NCBI GenBank assembly: GCA_012840385.1 | Contig: DULK01000032.1 | Location: 1 to 62,794 of the forward strand | DNA: 62,794 nt | Direction: 5' to 3' | Source: Syntrophomonadaceae bacterium | GTDB lineage: Bacteria > Bacillota > DSM-12270 > Thermacetogeniales > Thermacetogeniaceae | In this document: positions 30,799 through 39,654 of the stretch, piece after piece | Position numbering within the stretch: the stretch's first letter is position 1 | Layout: each line of letters opens with the position of its first letter | The notes under the pieces: generated by a model | The model's input: the letters and a program-made list of their open reading frames with translations, nothing else | What the model was told of the DNA's origin: nothing | Databases searched by the model: none | Translations under genes and position numbers: made by a program

Positions 30799-31110
30799 CT
30801 CATGCCGCCCGCACGGCAACATCAGATAAAAACAGGCGTTGCTACATAGTTCCGCTGTGGCCTGAGAACTGATCTCAGCGAGCCCTGGTGATATCCGGGT
30901 CGCAAGCAGGAGCGGGTGGAAACAAACCACCCAGAGTTCAACCGTCACCCAAAATTACTGCCCTGGAAATACGTTCGTCTGTTGGTGCCGCCGGAGGCGG
31001 CCTGATCGTCTGCCATAGCATAAACAACCCAGTCTCATAATTCGTTCTGGAATGGTTCAGTCAGTGAATCTTTCTTGAGTGCCGGAAAGCAAGCGCAGCG
31101 ATAAGCCGGA
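30799..31110. repeat. Decayed dispersed-repeat remnants in an intergenic gap
   Basis: This 315-bp gap has no credible gene. At its left edge, CTCATGCCGCCC-GCACGGCA (30803-30822) resembles the hairpin preceding the repeats at 40.37 and 62.57 kb. At its right edge, the minus strand reads CCGGCTTATCGCTGCGCTTG (31091-31110), a degraded form of the CCGGTTTATCCTTGCGC end found at 58.3 and 40.6 kb. ATTCGTTCTGGAAT near 31043 recurs inverted at 58376. The middle is unassigned. Confidence 0.5.
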
Positions 31111-32250
31111 TCATTTATTTAGATAGGGTTCCAAAAGCAAAGCGGCTGCGCGGGCGGCGTCAGGTTTTTTCAGCCGGGAAGCCGCCTTCTGCATCCGCGC
31201 CCGCAGTTCCGGTTCCGTGAGCAGGCGTTTCAAGTCTTCTGCCAGTTCTTCAAGGCTTCGGGGGGCAAGGGCCGCCCCGGCCTGCACGAGAAAGTCCCTG
31301 TTCCCCTCCTCCTGGCAGGGGAGTGGGCGGTAAATGATCATGGGCAGTTCTGCAGCCAGGGACTCGCTCACCGTCATTCCCCCGGTCTTGGATATCAGGC
31401 AGGCCGCGGCCTCCATGAATTCAGGCACCTGCCGGGAGTACCCAAGGATGAAAACCCTGTTGCGCCGCTTTCTGACGGCCCGGCGCAGGGCAAGACGAAG
31501 GCGGGGATGCCTGACACCCAGCACCACTCCAATCAGGGGCAACGGGAAATCGGCCAGCAGCCGGCAGATGCTGGGGAGTTCCCCCCCGAAACTGGTTGCG
31601 CCGTTGATGACCAGTACAAGGGGAAGTTTTTCCTCTGCCGGAGACAGGCCCGGCAGCAGGTGTCCGGGAGTATACCCTTTGCGCTCTCCGAAACGGGGGT
31701 CGACCGGGATTCCGGTGGCTTTAACCTTTGGTGAGGGGACCCCGAGCCCGATCATGTCTTCGGCCAGGGCTTCGTTGGCTACAATGAAAAGATCGGTTCC
31801 GGGCTGCAGCCACTGTCTGTGCAGGGTGTAGTCTGTGATCACCGTCACCAGCGGGCGGTTGATCAGGCCGCGCCGCTTGAGGTGCGAGGCCACGGCGGCG
31901 GGGACCGGAAAGGTGCTGATCAGCAGGACCGGTTCGGCCCGTCGAAGATACCGGAGAAACCTGCGCCTCCCGCAGGCATTGATGATTCTCTGAAAAAGGG
32001 AACCCGGCCGGAGCTGGTTAGTATACGCAAAAAATCTCCGGTAAAGCCACGGGATGCGGATCATCAGGTCATGGTAAGCCAGTCTGGTCAGCCAGTCAAA
32101 TAACAAGCCCGCGAATACCAGGTAGTTGATAACTTCTACCTGGACCCCGGGGTAGGCTTCCTCCAACGCCCCTTTCAAAACCCGGGCGGCCTGCCAGTGG
32201 CCGTTGCCGAAGCGTACGGCCAGTATCGCAATCCGTCTCTTCTCTACCAT
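31111..32250 (-). CDS. GT28 glycosyltransferase (MGDG synthase/UgtP-like)
   Basis: This 379-aa glycosyltransferase of the MGDG synthase/UgtP/MurG class transfers a sugar from a nucleotide donor to a lipid at the membrane face. The N-terminal domain opens RIAILAVRFGNGHWQAARVL, and the following region includes ISTFPVPAAVASHLKRRG and VTVITDYTLHRQW, matching the lipid-acceptor part. The donor-binding half contains LVLVINGATSFGGEL (Gly-rich loop) and SKTGGMTVSESLAAELPMI. The ATG at 32250 gives the expected N-terminus; the open frame begins 14 codons earlier. It probably makes a glycolipid, with acceptor and sugar undetermined. Confidence 0.88.
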   Translation of the reverse strand: MVEKRRIAILAVRFGNGHWQAARVLKGALEEAYPGVQVEVINYLVFAGLLFDWLTRLAYHDLMIRIPWLYRRFFAYTNQLRPGSLFQRIINACGRRRFLRYLRRAEPVLLISTFPVPAAVASHLKRRGLINRPLVTVITDYTLHRQWLQPGTDLFIVANEALAEDMIGLGVPSPKVKATGIPVDPRFGERKGYTPGHLLPGLSPAEEKLPLVLVINGATSFGGELPSICRLLADFPLPLIGVVLGVRHPRLRLALRRAVRKRRNRVFILGYSRQVPEFMEAAACLISKTGGMTVSESLAAELPMIIYRPLPCQEEGNRDFLVQAGAALAPRSLEELAEDLKRLLTEPELRARMQKAASRLKKPDAARAAALLLEPYLNK

Positions 32251-32341
32251 TACTGCACGCCCCCGAAAGCTGAAACACCCGAAGGCCGGCATTCACCGAA
32301 GCGTTTTGCACGGGAACTGTAGTCCGTGATCGGGATTGGAA

Positions 32342-34639
32342 TTATTTCGAGTAATTCAGGGCCTGGTAGATCAGGGCGGCCACCTCCGCCCTGGTGGCCG
32401 AAGCCAGGGGACGGAAATACCCCTCGCTGCCGCGCATGATCCCGGCAGCAGCGAGGCGCTGCACCGCATCCCTTGCCCAGGCAGGTATCTGAGCCGCATC
32501 CTTGAAAACAACCGGTTCACAGGGGCCGGGCAGTCCAAGGGCCTGGCTCATCATAACGGCCAGTTCCGACCGGGAGATCGCCCTGTCGGGGCGGAAGGTT
32601 CCGTCGGCATAGCCTGCGAAGATGTGACGGCTCCAGGCGGCCTTCAGGCTCGGAAGCGCCCAATCTGGGATTTTATCCTTGAAGGGCAGCCTGACATCCG
32701 CCTCAGCCTGCCAGTTGAAGGCGTTCGACAGAATGGTCACGAACTCCGCCCTGGTAACAGGCTGGTCCGGGCGGAAGGTTCCGTCCGGATAGCCGTGCAC
32801 GATTCCCCTCCGGATCAGCTCCCTCACCGGGATCTGCGACCAGTGGTTTTTGACATCGGCGGGGAGGGGAACTCCGACCGCCACGGGGATTTCGGCGGTC
32901 AAGCTCAAGAAGCCGGCCTTTAACTTCCCAGTAGCATCCTCACCGGCCGCAGTGAATTTTCCGTTTGCAACGGTCCCGATTCCCCCGGTCACCTCCCAAT
33001 GCACTGCGTCAAAGGGCAACTGCCACACCCTTCCGTCCTTGCCGCGCACCTGTGCCCGGAGGGCAATCTCGCCACCGGGATCAAGCCTGATCTCACCGGG
33101 ATTGATCTCCAGGTCTGCCAGGTCGGCAGGTCCCACGACCCGCACCGGGAACTCCTTTTTAACACCCTGGTATGATGCTTCCAGGACGGCAGCGCCTCCC
33201 TCCGCCGGCCGGAACACACCGTTCTGCACGGACCCCCGCACGTTTTTAACCGTCCAGGTAACCCGGCCGGGATCGATGGACACAGGGTTGAAATACTGGT
33301 CGTAGGCGCGCACCGTATAGGTGCCGGCCAACCCCGCAAGCACCTCCTGCGGGCCTTTGATCACCAGGCCGGCAAGGTTCCCTTTGGGCGCGGTCGAGAA
33401 AACTCCCAGGGCAACCGGTACCGGGCGCTGGCTCCCCTGTGCGGGCAAATTGACAAGCACGTTCTGCTCATCTCCCAGGGGCCTGACGGCCAGGCTTGTG
33501 GAGCCGCCCCCGTCCAGGTTCAGGGCGCGCCACACTCCCAGCCGGTCCGCCAGGAAGCCGGCAAGCTCCCGCAGGTACATGCCGCGGCTCTCCTTGCTTT
33601 CTTCCACTGCCACGAGATATAGGGTTTTTCCGTCCCGGGTAAAGCCCAGGGCAGAACGGGCGAACTTTCCTTCCAGCTCTCTGCTGTATATCCCTGTCGG
33701 CTGCCCGTTCTCAACCAGGAGGTCCTTGCCCCCCATGGCGGTCTGAATCTCCCCGCCCAGGGGCGTAATGCTGTAGTCAACGCTCACCTTCGCGCCGGGA
33801 GTGCAGTTGTCCTGCAGGAAGCTGGCCGCAGCACCGTGCCCGGAGAGAACGTAACCGTTCTGGGGAATGGCGGCAGGGGGCTGATCCACCCGCACCTCCT
33901 GCACGATTCCCCGGTCTACCACGACCTCCGTCCAGCCGGGCAAACCGGCCTGTGCCCCCCGGCTGGTAGGGCCCCAGAAGGTATTATACAGCTGCAGGCT
34001 CCCGGTATCCGAATCGTAGACAACGCCGTTTACCGTTGTGGAATACGGCGGCTTGTTGATCCCCGAGAGGGGGAAACTGGCGGGGGATTCCGCCCCGGGC
34101 GGCGCTACCGTTACCGTTCCCTTAAATTCAAAGAGAGCGATATAAGGAGCGAGATCCTCCGTCAGGGCAAAGGAGTAAAAATCGTCCCGCAGCATTGGGC
34201 TCGTAACCACCTCGTCCTGCTTGACGGTAAACCCCAGGGGGTGCTTCCCCTCTTTCGTGATGAAGAAGTCCCCGTTGATGGCTGCCACCGCCCCGGCCTG
34301 CCGGGACATGTCAAGAACGGGACTCGCCTTGCCGAAACTCCTGTTGTCGGCCCCGGTAAGAACGTCCAGCCTGACGTACGGATTGGTCAGGTCCACACGG
34401 AGCACAAAGATCTTTAGGGGGCCCTCGTCGGTCTGCTGGCTGAACTGCTGCATGGTGACACCGGATGCCACCGGCTCTGTCACGATATCCTCATGCAGCA
34501 GGCTGTAGGCTTCCGCCGGCAGGGGCGCAGTCATGATAAAACAGAAAAAGAGGCAAAGAAAAGCCCCTGCCCATACTTTCTGAAATGTTTTCCCGGAGTG
34601 ATAACTCCCTTTCATCCGGCCTGTCCACTGCTTTTCCAA
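32342..34639 (-). CDS. Secreted phosphodiester glycosidase (NAGPA) protein with three SLH domains
   Basis: This 765-aa exported cell-surface protein has a signal peptide at about residues 15-45 (hydrophobic WAGAFLCLFFCFIMTAPL, likely cut at AEA). The NAGPA-type domain follows (about 90-420) with AAINGDFFITKEGKHPLGF, ARSALGFTRDGKTLYLVAVE and LNLDGGGSTSLAVR, the family core of the phosphodiester glycosidase fold. Two Ig-like or bacterial-surface repeats span about 425-600. Three SLH modules (NHWSQIPVRELIRRGIVHG, YPDGTFRPDQPVTRAEF and similar) end the protein and should bind it to secondary cell-wall polysaccharide. The TTG at 34639 has GGAGG upstream; an ATG eight codons later is possible. Confidence 0.92.
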   Translation of the reverse strand: MEKQWTGRMKGSYHSGKTFQKVWAGAFLCLFFCFIMTAPLPAEAYSLLHEDIVTEPVASGVTMQQFSQQTDEGPLKIFVLRVDLTNPYVRLDVLTGADNRSFGKASPVLDMSRQAGAVAAINGDFFITKEGKHPLGFTVKQDEVVTSPMLRDDFYSFALTEDLAPYIALFEFKGTVTVAPPGAESPASFPLSGINKPPYSTTVNGVVYDSDTGSLQLYNTFWGPTSRGAQAGLPGWTEVVVDRGIVQEVRVDQPPAAIPQNGYVLSGHGAAASFLQDNCTPGAKVSVDYSITPLGGEIQTAMGGKDLLVENGQPTGIYSRELEGKFARSALGFTRDGKTLYLVAVEESKESRGMYLRELAGFLADRLGVWRALNLDGGGSTSLAVRPLGDEQNVLVNLPAQGSQRPVPVALGVFSTAPKGNLAGLVIKGPQEVLAGLAGTYTVRAYDQYFNPVSIDPGRVTWTVKNVRGSVQNGVFRPAEGGAAVLEASYQGVKKEFPVRVVGPADLADLEINPGEIRLDPGGEIALRAQVRGKDGRVWQLPFDAVHWEVTGGIGTVANGKFTAAGEDATGKLKAGFLSLTAEIPVAVGVPLPADVKNHWSQIPVRELIRRGIVHGYPDGTFRPDQPVTRAEFVTILSNAFNWQAEADVRLPFKDKIPDWALPSLKAAWSRHIFAGYADGTFRPDRAISRSELAVMMSQALGLPGPCEPVVFKDAAQIPAWARDAVQRLAAAGIMRGSEGYFRPLASATRAEVAALIYQALNYSK

Positions 34640-34740
34640 CTGACCCGAGCCTCCCTGTGTACTGGTATTGTTTCCATTAATTACTTTACCACTTCCGCCA
34701 GGATTTGAACAGGGTATAACCCGGATGCAAACCAGGTAAT

Positions 34741-35193
34741 TTATGTTATCTCTCTTTCAATTAATTCTATCACTCTGGGGAGGCTGGCCGCCACCTCAGG
34801 TGTGAGTTCCATACCCCAGCCCAGTTCTTTGGGCTCAATACCGATGATCAAAACCGGCGTTTTTCTCCCCTCCAGCAGTTCCAGGTCCTTGAGCACAACC
34901 AGGACGCCCAGGTCATGGAGGGAGATGGAGACGCCTTCTTCCTGTGGCTCGCAGTCATCGGGGGTCAGGCAGTAGATGGCGCCGGGTTCCCCCCCGCCCA
35001 TCAGGGCGTCCACGATAATGATCTTTTCCGCGCCGCTCAGGTAGGGCAGCAGGTCCGCCCCGGCAGTCCCCCCGTCGATGAGCTCCACATCCGGCGGCAG
35101 GGCGCGCTTTTCCAAGGCCCTGATGACGTGAACCCCCACGCCCTCGTCCTTTAAAAGCAGGTTGCCGATCCCCACTACCAGCTTCTTCCCCAC
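34741..35193 (-). CDS. hyaD: Hydrogenase maturation protease HyaD/HybD type
   Basis: This 150-aa endopeptidase removes the C-terminal tail of the [NiFe] large subunit after nickel insertion. Motifs are GIGNLLLKDEGVGVHV (Glu near residue 16, a Ni ligand), DGGTAGADLLPYLSGA, VDALMGGGEPGAIY with the conserved Asp, and SLHDLGVLVVL (the His ligand). The GTG at 35193 follows AAGGGGG. It lies 300 bp after hyaC, separated by a strong hairpin and a repeat remnant, so expression may be partly uncoupled from the structural genes. It should act on HyaB. Confidence 0.93.
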   Translation of the reverse strand: MGKKLVVGIGNLLLKDEGVGVHVIRALEKRALPPDVELIDGGTAGADLLPYLSGAEKIIIVDALMGGGEPGAIYCLTPDDCEPQEEGVSISLHDLGVLVVLKDLELLEGRKTPVLIIGIEPKELGWGMELTPEVAASLPRVIELIEREIT

Positions 35194-35288
35194 AGGAATC
35201 CCCCTTCTTTGAACCTGGCGCATTGCAGGCTTTTATCAGATTATATCTATCCTGTCCCGCCTCTTTCAATTTATTTCAGTCAGACCTT

Positions 35289-35403
35289 TCTGCCGCTCAA
35301 GCGGCATCAGCAGAAGACTGCTACTCCTTGCGGGCAAAGAACCGTACGGCCCCGTTTCCCCGCCCTTGACGAGGAGCAACCAGCGGCAGTCGAAGCGAAA
35401 CAG
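35289..35403 (+). repeat. Diverged copy of the dispersed repeat
   Basis: TGCCGCTCAAGCGGCA (35291-35306) corresponds to the leading hairpin of the 40.4- and 62.6-kb copies. Downstream CGCCCTTGACGAGGAGCAAC and GGCAGTCGAAGCGAAACAG match the body of the element, but its middle is altered and no clear terminal inverted repeat remains. It lies between hyaC and hyaD. Confidence 0.65.
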
Positions 35404-35444
35404 TTTAACCCGGATCTCCACTTTAGAGTGGATTATACTGTTAA

Positions 35445-35471
35445 GGCCGGTTCGCTCGACGCGAACCGGCC
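35445..35471 (-). terminator. Strong hairpin between hyaC and hyaD
   Basis: An 11-bp perfect stem (GGCCGGTTCGC / GCGAACCGGCC) encloses a five-base TCGAC loop. On the minus strand it is followed by TTAACAG rather than a U-tract, so it may be an mRNA-stabilising 3' hairpin of hyaABC or a weak terminator. Just beyond it a second small hairpin (TCCACT-CTAA-AGTGGA) occurs. Confidence 0.5.
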
Positions 35472-35491
35472 CTTTCAAGCAACAGTCCGAG

Positions 35492-36145
35492 CTAGCCCTG
35501 CACGGTCCTTCCGGTTTCCTGAACGGCGGGTGCGTGCTTCTTCCTGTGCTTTTCGTGAAAATCGGCAGGTATGTACCCGGTGATCATCCCCACGATGTTG
35601 GCAACACCCTCGCTGAAGTCCAGGTAAAGGTGTGCCGCCACGCAGTAAACGAAAATCCAGGCAACCACGTAGTGGATAATGCGGATTATGTGGGGCCCAC
35701 CCAACCAGTAGGCCCAGTGGTTCAAGGCGGTCGGGAAGTAAAGGACGAACCCCGTGAAGATCTGGATGATGAGCAGGGGCACAAACCCGGCATACATCAT
35801 CTTCTGCCCGGGGTTGTACTTTTCTCCCCAGTCGGGCAGCTCGTCGCTCAGGAACAGGTAGTATTTCATGAGCTTGAACATATTCGGTATGTCCAGCAGG
35901 CGAGGCCTGAAGTTCTTATAATCACCGCTGATAAAGGCATAGTAGAGGCGCCCGATCAGACCGGCGATGACCGCGTACATGAAGATAAAGTGCAGCTTGC
36001 GGGCGACATCCATTGAAGGAAAAATAGGGAATCCGTACGGGGTATGGATGTAAAACCCCGTCAGGATCAGGATGAAAATCGAGACCGCATTCCACCAGTG
36101 AAAGAAGCGGACTGCCAGGGTATGACGGTAAATCCATCCCTTCAT
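35492..36145 (-). CDS. hyaC: [NiFe]-hydrogenase cytochrome b subunit
   Basis: This 217-aa membrane di-heme cytochrome b passes electrons from the hydrogenase to the quinone pool. It has four or five helices with His residues positioned for hemes: HTLAVRFFHWWNAVSIFIL, FIFMYAVIAGLIGRLYYAF, QIFTGFVLYFP, and RIIHYVVAWIFVYCVAAHLYLDF. The C-terminal tail is basic and soluble. It lies 12 bp after hyaB and completes the periplasm-facing uptake hydrogenase. Confidence 0.95.
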   Translation of the reverse strand: MKGWIYRHTLAVRFFHWWNAVSIFILILTGFYIHTPYGFPIFPSMDVARKLHFIFMYAVIAGLIGRLYYAFISGDYKNFRPRLLDIPNMFKLMKYYLFLSDELPDWGEKYNPGQKMMYAGFVPLLIIQIFTGFVLYFPTALNHWAYWLGGPHIIRIIHYVVAWIFVYCVAAHLYLDFSEGVANIVGMITGYIPADFHEKHRKKHAPAVQETGRTVQG

Positions 36146-36157
36146 GCTATATCCCCC

Positions 36158-37582
36158 CTAGTAGACCCGGAACTTGCGAACGTCCCGGCCCGGGGTAATG
36201 ACGTGTACGGCACAGGCAATGCACGGGTCGAAGGAGCGCACCACACGCACCAGTTCGATCGGGTTGTTGGGGTCCTTCACCGGCGTCCCGACCAGTGCCT
36301 GTTCGATGGGCCCCGGCTGCCCCTTGCTGTCGCGCGGCCCGCCGTTCCAGGTGGTTGGCACAACCGCATTGTATTTGGCGATACGGCCGCCTTCGATCTT
36401 GATCCAGTGGCCGAGAGCGCCCCGGGCGGCTTCGGTGAGGCCCATTCCTTCCGCCCTGTTAGGCACCTTGTGAGGCGTACAGGTAGGTTTTCCGGGCTCC
36501 AACTGCATCACCCAGTCGGCCATGGCGTGAGCGAGCTTCTGGCACTCCAGAGCCCTTGCGGCATGCCGGCCCATGACGGAGAATGCCTTGTCTCCCAATG
36601 CCCGGATTTTGGGTTCCCCTCCGATCCACATTCTGGCAAGCGGCCCTACTTCGTGCACCTTACCGTCGTAGCGCGGCGCCTTCAGCCAGGAATAGGCACC
36701 ATCCTTGCCGGGCTCAGGAGTGATCACGCTCTCACCGGGCTTGTTTCCGCCCGTATCGTCGTTGTACCAGGAGTATTTTACCTCTTCGGTGATCTTCTCC
36801 GGATCCAAATCGCCTTCCGACCCCTCGGTGTAAACGCCCCGCTTGAAGAAGAGGGTTCCGTTGTCGTCAACCGGGAATGCTCCGTAGGCAAGCAGGTTCT
36901 TGCACCCTGCCCCGATTTCAAGCCAGTCCTTGTAGACATCGGCCACCGCAAGCACGTCAGGCACATATACATTATCAATGAAGTCGATCAGTTCGGCCAG
37001 CCGGTATTTGAAGTGCACGATCTTCTCGGTATCGACCGTTTCGGTGACACCGCCCGGGACGATCGCCCTCTGGCCGGGCATTCTACCGCCGAAGATGGCC
37101 AGCATCTCGTGCGCCTTTTTGCGCATCTCCAGGGCCTGCAGGTAGTGGTTGACCGCAGCGGTGTTGACGGCGTCAGGCAGCCGGTAGTCCCCCTCGTAGC
37201 GAGGTGCCAGGGGCGGGATATTGTCCGGGGCCTTGACGTAGTCCAGTGCCGCCAGGTGATAGAAGTGCAGGATGTGGGACTGGATATAGTTGGCACCCAG
37301 GATCAGGTTGCGGATGATCCGGCCGTTATGCGGTGGCTTGATCTGAAAGGCATCATCCAGGGCCAGGGTGGCGGCGGTGCCGTGGCCGATCGGGCATACA
37401 CCGCAGATGCGCTGGACAATTTCCTGGGCGTCCCTCGGGTCATGCCCCCGAAGGATCAGTTCCAGGCCGCGGAACAGGGTGCCTGAGCTTTTCGCACTGA
37501 CTACCTTGCCTCCCTCGACCTCGACCTCTATCTTCAAATGTCCCTCAATCCTGGTTACCGGATCAACAATTACTTTTGGCAT
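36158..37582 (-). CDS. hyaB: [NiFe] hydrogenase large subunit
   Basis: This 474-aa large subunit carries the nickel-iron active site. The L1 motif RICGVCPIGH and the C-terminal L2 motif DPCIACAVH provide the four Ni/Fe cysteines. After AVH a 15-residue tail (VITPGRDVRKFRVY) is left for removal by HyaD. VTRIEGHLKIEVEVEGG at the N-terminus is typical. The sequence fits group 1 (membrane-bound, uptake). The gene lies 10 bp after hyaA and 12 bp before hyaC. Oxygen tolerance cannot be judged from this subunit. Confidence 0.97.
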   Translation of the reverse strand: MPKVIVDPVTRIEGHLKIEVEVEGGKVVSAKSSGTLFRGLELILRGHDPRDAQEIVQRICGVCPIGHGTAATLALDDAFQIKPPHNGRIIRNLILGANYIQSHILHFYHLAALDYVKAPDNIPPLAPRYEGDYRLPDAVNTAAVNHYLQALEMRKKAHEMLAIFGGRMPGQRAIVPGGVTETVDTEKIVHFKYRLAELIDFIDNVYVPDVLAVADVYKDWLEIGAGCKNLLAYGAFPVDDNGTLFFKRGVYTEGSEGDLDPEKITEEVKYSWYNDDTGGNKPGESVITPEPGKDGAYSWLKAPRYDGKVHEVGPLARMWIGGEPKIRALGDKAFSVMGRHAARALECQKLAHAMADWVMQLEPGKPTCTPHKVPNRAEGMGLTEAARGALGHWIKIEGGRIAKYNAVVPTTWNGGPRDSKGQPGPIEQALVGTPVKDPNNPIELVRVVRSFDPCIACAVHVITPGRDVRKFRVY

Positions 37583-37592
37583 TCCTGCTCAC

Positions 37593-38645
37593 CTACCCTT
37601 CCTTGTCCTTTTTGCCAAGCCTTCCGGTGGCAAGATTTCCAATCAGGTGGGCACCGATACCGGCCACCACCGCAGCACCCAGAACGGCGCCAACTGCGTC
37701 TGCGCTGGCGGTTATGTTGGGAAGCGGCACACCCTCCATTCTCTCGTAGAATGGCACGGCACAGCCCGGGAATCCCTTTTCGGTACAGGCAATGCAAGGA
37801 GCGCCCGCCTTGATGCACCAGTTCGTGCCGTTGTTCCACTGCCTGTCAAAGCTGTCGCAGTGGGCCAGCGGCCCCTTGCACCCGATCTCCAGGAGACAGC
37901 CCTCTTCACTGAAATTCCTGGCAAACTTGCTGGCGTCGAAATACTGGCGCCGCGGGCAGTTCTCGTGGACGACTTTCCCGTAGAAAACTTTCGGCCTCCC
38001 AGTTTGATCCAGTTCAGGAATCTCATTGAAGAGCAGAACATGGGCAAGACTCCCGATAATCCAGTCAGGATGAGGAGGACAACCAGCGATATTGATCACC
38101 GGGGTCTTGATACCCGCTTCATTGAATACTTCTGATACGCTCTTGCACCCCGTCGGGTTCGGCTTGGCGGCAGGAATCCCGCCAAAAGCGGAACATGTCC
38201 CCACAGCCAGGACGGCATCGGCCTTGCTGCCGAGCTCCTTAACCCTGTCGAGGAAGGTAATCTCCTTTCCGTCCCGCTCTCCAACGGTACAGTAAATCCC
38301 CCCGTCTTTCGTCGGAACCGCGCCTTCCACCACCAGATAGAACTTTCCGGCGCTCTCCGTTTCTTCGATTACCTTCATGGCCAAATCGCCGGCAGCGGCG
38401 GAAACGTTGGGATGAAATTTGAGGCTGATAATCTCGGTTAAAATCTCTTTCACGCCCGGCTGCGCCGAATTCAAAAGAGAAATGGAGCAGCCGGTACAGC
38501 TCGCCCCCTGAATCCATAGCACCGGGGGATTTCCCGCCGCAGGCACCGCCCTTGCCAGTTCCGGCATCAGGGCCTGGCTGAGGCTGACAGCAGCAACAGA
38601 GCCCGCGCACAGCTTCATAAAATCGCGGCGGCTGATTCCCTTCAT
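37593..38645 (-). CDS. hyaA: [NiFe] hydrogenase small subunit with Tat signal
   Basis: This 350-aa small subunit holds the Fe-S clusters that pass electrons away from the active site. The N-terminus is a twin-arginine signal (ISRRDFMKLCAGSVAAVSL) ending near LARAVPA, so the complex is exported folded. Cys motifs GASCTGCSIS, VGTCSAF, NIAGCPPHPDW and CIACTEKGFPGC are present, and a C-terminal hydrophobic helix (DAVGAVLGAAVVAGIGAHL) can anchor it next to HyaC. The ATG at 38645 follows GGGAGGGGAAG. It is the first gene of the operon. Confidence 0.97.
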   Translation of the reverse strand: MKGISRRDFMKLCAGSVAAVSLSQALMPELARAVPAAGNPPVLWIQGASCTGCSISLLNSAQPGVKEILTEIISLKFHPNVSAAAGDLAMKVIEETESAGKFYLVVEGAVPTKDGGIYCTVGERDGKEITFLDRVKELGSKADAVLAVGTCSAFGGIPAAKPNPTGCKSVSEVFNEAGIKTPVINIAGCPPHPDWIIGSLAHVLLFNEIPELDQTGRPKVFYGKVVHENCPRRQYFDASKFARNFSEEGCLLEIGCKGPLAHCDSFDRQWNNGTNWCIKAGAPCIACTEKGFPGCAVPFYERMEGVPLPNITASADAVGAVLGAAVVAGIGAHLIGNLATGRLGKKDKEG

Positions 38646-38757
38646 GAGCTTCCCCTCCCTTAAATTATTGATCGCTTGATCTGAACACCCCGGAGCCTTT
38701 CCTCTCCGGATCCGTACCATCGTTAACCGCAGGCATCACCTCACCCGTTCTGGTCTT

Positions 38758-38940
38758 TTAGTCAAAAAAATAAGAGGCAGTCTCCAGCATAAAGCCGGAA
38801 CCAGGAGTTGCGATAAACTCATAAAAGGGGTAGCTGGCCCCCCACTCCCTGGCCACCGCCTCAAAAGCTCTGCTAGAACCCGCCTCCTCCGAGGCAATAC
38901 AACAGAATAAAGCTTGCCTGTCCAGCAGAGAAGCATGCAC
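38758..38940 (-). CDS. Possible short ORF upstream of hyaA
   Basis: This 60-aa reading frame has protein-like composition (QALFCCIASEEAGSSRAFEA, ATPGSGFMLETASYFF). It lies on the hydrogenase strand 113 bp before hyaA. No family is recognised, and there is no strong SD. It may be a real small gene or the remains of a longer one. A second overlapping frame (38736-38942) is less protein-like. Confidence 0.3.
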   Translation of the reverse strand: MHASLLDRQALFCCIASEEAGSSRAFEAVAREWGASYPFYEFIATPGSGFMLETASYFFD

Positions 38941-38945
38941 ATGGC

Positions 38946-39654
38946 GCTTCGTAAAAATTCATCTTAATCGTCGCTTTAATCGCTTTCACCAGTTAAATTT
39001 AGCCTTTGCAATATAATATCCTGCCGCAGAAGAATGCTGTTTACAAAATATTAACATATTGTTACACAATTTTAACAATCTGAGGTAACCGGGAGTTCTT
39101 ATTAAAAATGCGGCAGGTAGCCCGCTGTGGCTCGCTGGTAGAGGCGCAATGACAAACCACCGGGCTATGGGCTGGGCTACCCTTAGCTCCCTTTGCAGGC
39201 ACCCACCGCCAAATTCGGTTTTGAAATGAAAATCCGTCCTCCTGTTAAATAAATACGTGAGTCAAACTGAACTTTTTTCGGTCATCAAGAACCTGGTTCA
39301 AAGAAGGAGTGGAAATATTGATAATAACAACATTATTATTAATTTTATTTTGAATTTTATATTTTGGCTTATCAATAGTGATTACCTGCCTGAGTTACAA
39401 AAAGTTTACAGATAATTTTAAGAATTTTTATTTTGTTGAATTAACAAAAATTAACCGGATGGTCCGAAGGGTTCCATCCGGGTCGATACGAAGCAATTTC
39501 ACCGTCTCATTTCCACACCGGGAGGCATATCCGTTTCCGGATGTACCCTATCGGTCCCACAACCATAGCCTGAAGCAACAGGCTGAGGGACTCGGAGAAC
39601 CATAGTTATTTCATTCGCCATCCTGAGGAGAATTCCTGCTATGAGAAAAAATAT
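38946..39654. other. Gene-poor 700-bp stretch with possible RNA structure
   Basis: No convincing gene is seen. AT-rich sequence at 38990-39080 and 39290-39450 probably includes the promoter of the hydrogenase operon and perhaps others. GGTAGCCC (39116-39123) can pair with GGGCTACC (39174-39181), enclosing 50 nt that contain GGCTCGCTGGTAGAGGC, which looks like a tRNA D-arm but lacks the rest of a tRNA. GGATGG/CCATCC and AGCCTG/CAGGCT hairpins occur at 39457-39479 and 39568-39584. A minus-strand frame there reads VKLLRIDPDGTLRTI, possibly a gene remnant. Confidence 0.4.

Noticed and set aside
39121-39180. tRNA-like D-arm GGCTCGCTGGTAGAGGC
   Set aside because: The expected anticodon and T arms are missing; at most a tRNA fragment or an unrelated hairpin.
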